9,135 nucleotides of DNA from Mariprofundaceae bacterium. GTDB lineage: Bacteria; Pseudomonadota; Zetaproteobacteria; Mariprofundales; Mariprofundaceae. Both the position numbers and the translations under genes were made by a program. The stretch is from contig JALUXN010000249.1 of the NCBI GenBank assembly GCA_027018975.1, forward strand, positions 1 through 9,135. The letters run 5' to 3'. Position 1 is the stretch's first letter; each line of letters begins with the position of its first letter. The notes under the pieces are model-generated. The model ran no database searches, was not told where the DNA came from, and saw only the letters and a program-made list of their open reading frames with translations. Of the stretch, positions 1 through 4,808 are shown one piece after another.

Positions 1-432
1 CGCCAGCGCCACGAGGAAGAAGATCACCAGCAGGAAGAGCAGGCGGGTGCGCGGGCTGATCACATCGTGGGCGATGGTGCCGACGCTCTTGCCCTGGTGG
101 CGGATGGAGAGGACTAGGGCGGAGAAGTCATGTACCGCGCCGACCAGCAGGGTGCCGAAGACCACCCAGCAGAGCGCCGGCACCCAGCCCCAGATGACAG
201 CAATGGCCGGCCCCAGCATCGGTGCGAGGCCGGCGATGGAGGCGAAGTGGTGGCCGAAGAGGACATATTTGTTGGTCGGCACATAATCGACGCCGTCGCG
301 CAGAGTGTGCGCCGGGGTTGGCTCCGTATCGCTGAGGGCAAAGATCTTTTTGGCCAGCACGCCCTTGGCGTAGAGGCGGAAGAAGAGCATGTAGAGACAG
401 AGTACAGTGACAGCCATGACGACTGGAGACAT
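1..432 (-). CDS. cstA: Carbon starvation protein A family permease, N-terminal part (runs off left edge)
   Basis: CstA proteins are multi-pass inner-membrane permeases linked to peptide or pyruvate uptake during carbon starvation. Only the first 144 codons lie in the window, and the frame is open through base 1. Visible features are a first hydrophobic segment (about residues 3-18), the family block PTPAHTLRDGVDYVPTNKYV (about 39-58), then FGHHFASIAGLAPMLGPA and a hydrophobic stretch around 78-95, a GAVHDFSALVLSIRHQGKS block, and another hydrophobic stretch at the cut end. The short leader before the first membrane segment resembles the shorter CstA forms more than the E. coli protein, which has an extra N-terminal helix. 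The ATG at 432 was chosen because a near-perfect ribosome site precedes it. It lies 207 bp downstream of queC on the same strand, with hairpins between, so it probably has its own promoter, although I could not place one with confidence. The family assignment is firm; the transported substrate is inferred. Confidence 0.9.
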   Translation of the reverse strand, partial: MSPVVMAVTVLCLYMLFFRLYAKGVLAKKIFALSDTEPTPAHTLRDGVDYVPTNKYVLFGHHFASIAGLAPMLGPAIAVIWGWVPALCWVVFGTLLVGAVHDFSALVLSIRHQGKSVGTIAHDVISPRTRLLFLLVIFFLVALA

Positions 433-438
433 CGGTAT

Positions 439-443
439 CCTCC
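439..443 (-). promoter_or_regulatory. Strong Shine-Dalgarno site of cstA
   Basis: Read on the minus strand, GGAGG is followed by six bases (ATACCG) and then the ATG at 432. This spacing fixes the cstA start and suggests efficient initiation. Confidence 0.85.
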
Positions 444-564
444 AATATGGATAAGATGCCGGCTACGCTACGGATTTGCACCCCGCCGACAAGTTGGTGG
501 CGACTATGCTGCAGGATCGTTGTATGAAAATTGTTTACAGTCCTTGAGAAAAATCGATCACGTC

Positions 565-609
565 ATCCCCGAGCGCTTTTATCGGGGATCCATTGCGGCG
601 CGGCAATGG
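565..609. terminator. Two back-to-back hairpins between queC and cstA
   Basis: Two perfect inverted repeats abut each other. The first has arms ATCCCCGA (565-572) and TCGGGGAT (582-589) with a 9-nt loop. The second has arms CCATTGC (590-596) and GCAATGG (603-609) with a 6-nt loop. On the plus strand the second is followed after AGG by six T (613-618), the form of an intrinsic terminator, which would stop antisense transcription coming from under cstA. On the minus strand the first hairpin is followed only after 11 nt by five T (553-549), so termination of the queEC transcript is less certain. The rest of the 433-639 gap shows no gene and should carry the cstA promoter. Confidence 0.5.
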
Positions 610-639
610 AGGTTTTTTGATGTGCTTGTGTGGTTCGGT

Positions 640-1332
640 TTACGCCGGATAGGGGAGCGGGTCTTGCAGACCGATCGATTCAAAGCCGCGGCGGCGGTAA
701 AAGCAGGAGTCGCAGTGGCCGCAGGGCATGCCGTCGGGCAGCGGGTCATAGCAGGAGCGGGTGAGGCCGTAGTCGAGTCCCAGCTCGGTGCCGAGTTCGA
801 TGATTTCGGACTTGTTCAGGGTCAGGAGCGGTGCGGCGATGGAGAGCCGGTTGCCCTCGCTGCCGAGTTTGGTGCCGAGGGTGGCGACCTGCTCGAAGGC
901 GTCGAGGAAGGCGGGGCGGCAGTCGGGATAGCCGGAGTAATCGACGACATTGGCGCCAATCACCAGGGTTGATGCGCCAACGCTCTCAGCCAGTGCTGTG
1001 GCGATGGAGAGAAAAATGAGATTGCGAGCCGGCACGTAGGTGTCGGGAATACCGGCATCATCGGCGCGGTCTTTGGGGACATCAATATCGTCGGTGAGTG
1101 CTGAGGCGCCGATGCTGCGCAGGTCAACGGGGATCTGGTGGTGGGCGACCACGCCGATCGCTTGGGCGACGGCGGCGGATGCCTGCAGTTCGACGCGGTG
1201 ACGCTGGCCGTAATCGAAGGCGATGGAGTGGCACTGCCACTGCTGCTGGCGCACCGCCCATGCCAGTGCGGTGCTGGAGTCGAGGCCGCCGGAGAGCAGG
1301 ACGACGGCGCGGCGTGGTGACGGCTCGCTCAT
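640..1332 (-). CDS. queC: 7-cyano-7-deazaguanine (preQ0) synthase QueC
   Basis: QueC is a cytosolic ATP-dependent enzyme that converts 7-carboxy-7-deazaguanine and ammonia to preQ0, the next step after QueE in queuosine (or archaeosine-type) precursor synthesis. The 230-residue protein has the usual length. Near the N-terminus is the PP-loop SGGLDSS (14-20) that binds ATP and forms the adenylated intermediate. The middle holds the family blocks AFDYGQRH, YVPARNLIFLS and GANVVDYSGYPDCRPAF. Four cysteines at the C-terminus (194, 204, 207 and 210, in SCYDP and PCGHCDSC) match the structural zinc site. The start ATG overlaps the queE stop as ATGA (1329-1332), so translation is probably coupled to queE. 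All key residues are present and the gene looks intact. Confidence 0.97.
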   Translation of the reverse strand: MSEPSPRRAVVLLSGGLDSSTALAWAVRQQQWQCHSIAFDYGQRHRVELQASAAVAQAIGVVAHHQIPVDLRSIGASALTDDIDVPKDRADDAGIPDTYVPARNLIFLSIATALAESVGASTLVIGANVVDYSGYPDCRPAFLDAFEQVATLGTKLGSEGNRLSIAAPLLTLNKSEIIELGTELGLDYGLTRSCYDPLPDGMPCGHCDSCFYRRRGFESIGLQDPLPYPA

Positions 1333-1988
1333 ACGCCTTCCGCCTCGGCGCCCCAGATGGTTTTATGCAGCTGCATCTGGATGCGCACCGGCAGGTTGTC
1401 GCGCAGTGCCCAGCTGCACAGTTCGCTGGCGGCCAGTTCGCCCCAGACCGGCGAGAGCAGCACCGGCACGTCACTGCGCCCCAGCTGATAACGATCGATG
1501 ATCGATTTGGCCCACTGGTAGTCGGCTGCATCGCCCAGTACCAGCTTGATCTCGTCGCCACTGCGCAGGTTGTTGAGGTTTTCCATGTGGTTTTTGTCGG
1601 CTTCGCCGCTGCCGGGTGTTTTGAGGTCAATGATGCGGCGCACGCCTGCGGGGAGATGGGTCACGCTGTAGGCGCCGGAGGTTTCGACCTGCACGATGGC
1701 GTTACACTGGAGTAGCTGCTCCAGCAGTGTGACAGCATGCCGCTGCGCCAATGGTTCGCCGCCGGTGAGGAGGATGAGGGGGCGCTGCGCAGCGCGGACT
1801 TGTTGCATGATGGTGTCGATCGGGATCAGCTGGCCGCTATCGGTGGGGATCGCCTTGGGCGTGTCGCAGTAGCGGCAGCGCAGCGGGCAGCCAGCCAGTC
1901 TGATCAGGGTGCAGGGCATGCCGGCCAGCGTCGTTTCCCCCTGAATACTGTCGTAGATTTCATAGATGCGGAGCGCGGGCGAGGTTAT
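1329..1988 (-). CDS. queE: 7-carboxy-7-deazaguanine synthase QueE, apparent ATA start
   Basis: QueE is a radical-SAM enzyme that rearranges 6-carboxy-tetrahydropterin to 7-carboxy-7-deazaguanine, feeding QueC. The cluster motif CxxxCxxC is present as CPLRCRYC (Cys34, 38 and 41 in my numbering), followed by CDT, then the SAM-binding LLTGGEPLAQ block and VETSGAY. The first ATG, GTG or TTG in frame is the ATG at 1919, but starting there would delete the conserved family N-terminus LRIYEIYDSIQGETTLAG, which is fully encoded just upstream in the same frame. Reading up from there, a GGAG ribosome site sits 8 nt before an ATA codon at 1988-1986, which overlaps the cpoB stop as ATAA. I therefore place the start at this ATA, giving 219 residues, a normal QueE length. 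ATA initiation is rare, so the start is an inference; the enzyme identity is not in doubt. The gene ends in an ATGA overlap with queC. Confidence 0.9.
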   Translation of the reverse strand: MTSPALRIYEIYDSIQGETTLAGMPCTLIRLAGCPLRCRYCDTPKAIPTDSGQLIPIDTIMQQVRAAQRPLILLTGGEPLAQRHAVTLLEQLLQCNAIVQVETSGAYSVTHLPAGVRRIIDLKTPGSGEADKNHMENLNNLRSGDEIKLVLGDAADYQWAKSIIDRYQLGRSDVPVLLSPVWGELAASELCSWALRDNLPVRIQMQLHKTIWGAEAEGV

Positions 1989-2911
1989 GACTTCGGCTCC
2001 GGATTCGGCTGTGGCGCGGCGGCGGGTTGATGTGTCGGCTGCGGGTGCTGTTTCTGCAGGCGCGACAGCGCTTCACGTGCCAAGCCGGCGCTGTTGGCAT
2101 CGGGGTGGTCATGCATGAGGCGTTGATAGGCAGTGGTTGCCATCGGCCAGTTGCTCAGTGATTCGGCGATCTGGCCGAGCTTGAGCAGTGCGGCGGCATG
2201 TTTGACGCTCTTCGGATAGTGGTCGGCGACATATTTGAATGCGTTCAAGGCGGCATCGGCAAGCCCTTGGGCGTAACGGGTCTCACCCAGCCAGTACCAT
2301 GCCTGATCGACATATTGACCCTGCGGGTAGTGATCGAGAAAGGCATTAAAGGCTTTGCCGGCCTCTTCAAAGCGGCCGCTTTTCAGCGCCAAGTAGGCTG
2401 AGGAGTAGGCGTTCTTCTCGGCCTGCGCGCGTGCTGCGTTGTCGATTTTTACAGCGGGCGGGGCGACAGTAGTAGCTGTTGGCGAGCTGGGTGTCGGGGG
2501 TGCAGCCTTGGCAGGGGCGCTGGCGGCATGTGTCGTCGCTGGCGCGGTGGGGCGGCGTGCGGCTTCTGATGTTTGAGGCGCTACGCTGCGCGGTGCGGCA
2601 TGCGCTCGTTTTTTGCCGTGCAGTTTTTCGATGCGTTGGGAGATGGCGCGGATTTGGGCTTGCTGTAGGCGGTTCTTTTTGACCAGATCGACGATCTGTT
2701 GCTGCAGGGTGTCGATGGTGTAGCGCTGTTTGGCGAGGTCGGCGCGGAACTGTTGCTGCTGTTTGCCAAGCTGCTGGATCGATTGATGGATGACCGGCTT
2801 GTCGTTGCTCCATTGCGGTTGCGGTGCTTCCTCTTTCTTGGCGCAGCCGGCTATAAATAGCAGCGACAAGAAAAGGACGGCCGCAGGTTGTGCCCGCAGC
2901 CGTCCTTGCAT
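1985..2911 (-). CDS. cpoB: CpoB/YbgF-like Tol-Pal accessory protein, predicted lipoprotein with coiled coil and TPRs
   Basis: CpoB (YbgF) works in the periplasm with the Tol-Pal machine and coordinates peptidoglycan synthesis with outer-membrane constriction. The 308-residue product starts with a signal peptide (two Arg, then a hydrophobic AVLFLSLLF) ending in a lipobox IAGC, with the lipid-acceptor Cys at 23 and Ala at +2, which predicts the outer membrane. Residues about 39-100 form a Gln-rich coiled coil, matching the trimerising region of YbgF. A low-complexity Ala/Pro/Thr linker follows (about 100-160). Three TPR-like repeats fill about 166-286, with typical YbgF phrases such as FLDHYPQGQYVDQAWYWLGE. 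The tail is Pro-rich. E. coli CpoB is a soluble protein of about 263 residues, so the lipobox and longer linker are differences. The ATG at 2911 was chosen because it puts the signal sequence at the N-terminus; longer in-frame starts (up to 3037) overlap pal. No good ribosome site precedes it, which suggests coupling to pal, 16 nt upstream. Confidence 0.9.
   Translation of the reverse strand: MQGRLRAQPAAVLFLSLLFIAGCAKKEEAPQPQWSNDKPVIHQSIQQLGKQQQQFRADLAKQRYTIDTLQQQIVDLVKKNRLQQAQIRAISQRIEKLHGKKRAHAAPRSVAPQTSEAARRPTAPATTHAASAPAKAAPPTPSSPTATTVAPPAVKIDNAARAQAEKNAYSSAYLALKSGRFEEAGKAFNAFLDHYPQGQYVDQAWYWLGETRYAQGLADAALNAFKYVADHYPKSVKHAAALLKLGQIAESLSNWPMATTAYQRLMHDHPDANSAGLAREALSRLQKQHPQPTHQPAAAPQPNPEPKS
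1986..2000 (-). promoter_or_regulatory. Ribosome site and non-canonical ATA start of queE
   Basis: On the minus strand GGAG (2000-1997) is followed by CCGAAGTC and then ATA (1988-1986). The cpoB stop TAA (1987-1985) overlaps it, making ATAA where a tightly coupled operon normally shows ATGA. A single G-to-A change in ATGA would produce exactly this: the stop stays a stop (TGA to TAA) while the start is weakened (ATG to ATA). The site decides the queE start. Confidence 0.55.
2868..2907 (-). terminator. Terminator-like hairpin inside the first codons of cpoB
   Basis: On the minus strand, 2907-2893 and 2887-2873 form a 15-bp GC-rich stem (13 Watson-Crick pairs, two G-T wobbles) around the 5-nt loop CACAA. 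The 3' arm runs straight into the T-rich stretch TTTTCTT (2874-2868). This is the form of a Rho-independent terminator placed just after pal, yet it overlies codons 2 to about 15 of cpoB, that is the signal peptide. It could attenuate transcription into cpoB-queE-queC when cpoB is not being translated. The structure is read directly from sequence; activity is inferred. Confidence 0.6.
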
Positions 2912-2927
2912 GGCGAATGTTGTTGTA

Positions 2928-3446
2928 TTAGCGGGTGACAATGTCACCGCGACGGTTCTGTGCCCAGCAGGCTTCACCGGTACCACGGCAGACAGGGCGC
3001 TCTTCACCGAATGAGACAGTATCAATGCGGCTGGCATCTACACCGTGGGATACGAGGAAGTTACGCACGCTGTCGGCACGGCGCTGACCTAAGGCGAGGT
3101 TATACTCGCGGCTGCCACGCTCATCGCAGTTGCCCTCAACGGTGACTTTAATGCTCGGATCGCTCTTCAGCCAAGTGGCGTAGTCGCTCAGTGTGGCGCG
3201 TGCTGCGGCATCGAGATCAGAGACATCAAAGGCGAAATAGACTGCGCTGGCAGATGGCTTTGGAACAGTTACTGGTGCAGGTGCAACGGGAGTGACCGTT
3301 TGCTCAGTCTGTGTGGTCTGTTGAGATGTTGTGTCCGTTTTTTGCGCGCTGCTGTCTTCCTCGGCCTTCTTTGAGCAGCCAGCGAATAGCAGGCCGGCTG
3401 ATACCATGGCGATCAGCATGAAATGTTTTTTTGAACGAATATCCAT
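2928..3446 (-). CDS. pal: Peptidoglycan-associated outer-membrane lipoprotein Pal
   Basis: Pal is anchored in the inner leaflet of the outer membrane and binds peptidoglycan and TolB, helping pull the outer membrane in during division. The 172-residue protein starts with a lipoprotein signal (KKH, then a hydrophobic core) ending LFAGC with the lipidated Cys at 24 and Ser at +2 (outer-membrane sorting). A Thr/Gln/Pro-rich linker follows to about residue 70. Then comes an OmpA-type domain with the peptidoglycan-binding residues in GNCDERGS (Asp108) and NRR (164-166). Three further cysteines, 107, 153 and 160, lie in or near the binding site and are absent from E. coli Pal. The ATG at 3446 was preferred over one ten codons earlier because AGGGAG sits 8 nt before it and the signal peptide then has normal length. 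cpoB follows after 16 nt. tolB, its usual upstream neighbour, is not here. Confidence 0.96.
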   Translation of the reverse strand: MDIRSKKHFMLIAMVSAGLLFAGCSKKAEEDSSAQKTDTTSQQTTQTEQTVTPVAPAPVTVPKPSASAVYFAFDVSDLDAAARATLSDYATWLKSDPSIKVTVEGNCDERGSREYNLALGQRRADSVRNFLVSHGVDASRIDTVSFGEERPVCRGTGEACWAQNRRGDIVTR

Positions 3447-3454
3447 AAAATAGT

Positions 3455-3460
3455 CTCCCT
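3455..3460 (-). promoter_or_regulatory. Shine-Dalgarno site of pal
   Basis: AGGGAG on the minus strand is followed by eight bases (ACTATTTT) and the ATG at 3446. It decides between this start and the in-frame ATG at 3476, which has no such site. Confidence 0.8.
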
Positions 3461-3487
3461 TTGAAAATTGCATCAAAATTAGGCTCG

Positions 3488-3516
3488 CATGGTGACACGG
3501 AATCGTGAGCAGTCAA
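3488..3516 (-). promoter_or_regulatory. Possible promoter of the pal-cpoB-queE-queC unit
   Basis: A TTGACT hexamer (3516-3511, five of six matches to the -35 consensus) lies about 65 bases upstream of the pal start. The best-spaced -10 candidate, 17 bp on (3493-3488, ACCATG), is poor. Because the gene upstream is unrelated and ends 306 bp away, pal needs a promoter in this gap, but the exact site is only a suggestion. Confidence 0.3.
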
Positions 3517-3536
3517 TGTTCGATTTTTGGTGACTC

Positions 3537-3576
3537 TTGAGTAACAAAATGGGGAGGCTACCATTTTGTTGCTCAA
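3537..3576. repeat. Long palindrome, 16-bp arms, between the LOG gene and pal
   Basis: Arms TTGAGTAACAAAATGG (3537-3552) and CCATTTTGTTGCTCAA (3561-3576) pair over all 16 positions, with one G-T wobble, around an 8-nt spacer. The stem has A-rich and T-rich sides, so it could act as a terminator in both directions: ending the LOG transcript, and isolating the pal promoter about 20 bp away. It could also be an operator or a small mobile-repeat remnant; a second copy is not visible in this window. Confidence 0.7.
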
Positions 3577-3607
3577 TCGTTGGGTGTTTGCAATGCGACC
3601 TGAGTCG

Positions 3608-3742
3608 CTATTCAGCTCCTTCCACGCTTTGCCCGCTAGCTGCGTTGAACATGCTCATGTGCAACAGCACACTGCGCGTGTTTGCCTTGCTATCGAACAT
3701 ATCATGGGCGATCTGGATAGTTACCTCAAGAGCTACGATTAT
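3608..3742 (-). pseudogene. Possible C-terminal remnant of a zinc-alcohol-dehydrogenase/quinone-reductase-like gene
   Basis: Just downstream of the LOG stop, one minus-strand frame reads LEVTIQIAHDMFDSKANTRS and then VLLHM before ending at a stop at 3608. The spacing of conserved types (LxVxI, then IAxxHxxxxxxxAN, then VLL) resembles the last strand-helix-strand of quinone-oxidoreductase-like medium-chain dehydrogenases, minus about two residues. No start codon or N-terminal part of that family is present, and the frame continues upstream only into the LOG coding region. I see no other gene in 3447-3752. The resemblance is from memory and may be chance. Confidence 0.2.
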
Positions 3743-3752
3743 TGCATCGTGT

Positions 3753-4808
3753 TTACACTGCTTTCGTGTCGTCGGGCGTGGGTGTGGTGGTTTGATCCAG
3801 CTGGCTGAGTGCATTCATGCGTTGAATGATGGGCAGGAGACTATTCATTCGGCGGCGATCCAGATGCAGGCGCAGCCGGGGCAGCTGCGCGTAGCAGGCG
3901 TCGTCGGACTTTGGCCAGCCGAATACCTGTTCGATACTCCCTTTGCAGAGTAGATCCGAGAACTCGGCATTCAGCCGTGCCAGTGCCTCGTGGCTTAGTG
4001 CTCTGTGCATGCGTAACAGGATGCAGCTGCCGACGTAGCGGAAGCTGTGGTAGTTGTAGTAGAAGTCACGAATGTGGGTGACGGCGGCCTCGATGCTGTC
4101 GGTATGGAAGAGCAGTTGTTGATCATCTGCATCAATCAGTCCGTCGCGCACCAGTCGGCGTACCCATGAGTGCAGGAACGGCCCCCAGTAGTCGTCGCCG
4201 GGTGCCTCCAAGAGTACCACGGGCAGGGGCGGGTTGCGGCCGGTCTGCAGGAGAGTGAGCGTCTCGAAGGCTTCATCCAGGGTGCCGAAGCCGCCGGGGG
4301 TGAGCACCACGGCGCTACTCTCTTTGAGAAAGAAGAGTTTGCGGGTGAAGAAGTATTGGCAATAGAAGTGGCGCGGTGAACCCACCATGATCGGATTGGG
4401 CTGCTGCTCCATGGGCAGGTTGATATTGATGGCGAAGGAGTGGCGTTCACCGGCGCCCTCGTTGGCGGCCTGCATCATACCGCCACCACCACCGGTGATA
4501 ATCATGAAACCGGCCTCACGCAGCGCCTCGGCACAACTGCGTGCCTGCTGGTAGCGCGGGTCATCGGCGCTGGTGCGAGCTGAGCCGAAGATCGAAACCT
4601 TGCGGGTCTCATGGTAGGGGGCGAACACCTCCAATCCTTGGCGCAGTTCGCGCATCACTTTGGCGACCATCTTGATGTCCGCCCGTTCATAGTCGCCGAG
4701 CGCCAGTGTGAGCGCTTCACGGATTAACGTTTCTTGATGCGGGGTGGGGGGTGCCAGCTGTGAGATCAGCTGTTCGATCTGCTGTTGTGTGGGTGGTGCG
4801 CCGTTCAC
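3753..4808 (-). CDS. LOG-family (lysine-decarboxylase-like Rossmann fold) protein, long form
   Basis: LOG-family proteins are cytosolic Rossmann-fold enzymes; characterised members hydrolyse nucleoside 5'-monophosphates to the base and ribose 5-phosphate. The two hallmark motifs are intact: TGGGGGMMQAANEGA (about 105-119) and PGGFGTLDE (171-179), the phosphate-binding and catalytic block. Between them lie SPRHFYCQYFFTRK and FLKESSAVVLT, which fit the fold. The protein is 351 residues. That is longer than the roughly 200-residue plant-type LOG and shorter than PpnN/YgdH (about 454). There is an N-terminal helical region of about 65 residues and a C-terminal extension of about 100 residues (from about 250, FYYNYHSFRYVGS) of unknown role. 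It starts at GTG (4808), which overlaps the stop of the OmpA-like gene as GTGA, so the two are probably translated together. The exact substrate cannot be read from sequence; old databases call such proteins lysine decarboxylases, which is not supported. Confidence 0.88.
   Translation of the reverse strand: MNGAPPTQQQIEQLISQLAPPTPHQETLIREALTLALGDYERADIKMVAKVMRELRQGLEVFAPYHETRKVSIFGSARTSADDPRYQQARSCAEALREAGFMIITGGGGGMMQAANEGAGERHSFAININLPMEQQPNPIMVGSPRHFYCQYFFTRKLFFLKESSAVVLTPGGFGTLDEAFETLTLLQTGRNPPLPVVLLEAPGDDYWGPFLHSWVRRLVRDGLIDADDQQLLFHTDSIEAAVTHIRDFYYNYHSFRYVGSCILLRMHRALSHEALARLNAEFSDLLCKGSIEQVFGWPKSDDACYAQLPRLRLHLDRRRMNSLLPIIQRMNALSQLDQTTTPTPDDTKAV

Noticed and set aside
130..972. 280-codon plus-strand open frame
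   Set aside because: It runs antisense through cstA, the hairpin gap and queC, all of which are well supported; its sequence is low-complexity Gly/Ala/Val/Glu typical of a shadow frame in GC-rich DNA.
1098..1715. 205-codon plus-strand open frame
   Set aside because: Antisense to queC and queE, very Arg/Gly-rich at its start, and no family features.
1329..1919. ATG at 1919 as the queE start
   Set aside because: It would remove the conserved LRIYEIYDSIQGE segment, which is present in frame upstream, and no ribosome site precedes it.
2912..3037. Longer cpoB start at 3037
   Set aside because: It would overlap pal by about 110 bases and bury the lipoprotein signal inside the protein.
3537..3953. 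Plus-strand open frame covering the palindrome and the LOG 3' end
   Set aside because: Mostly antisense to the LOG gene, no ribosome site, and it starts inside the palindrome.
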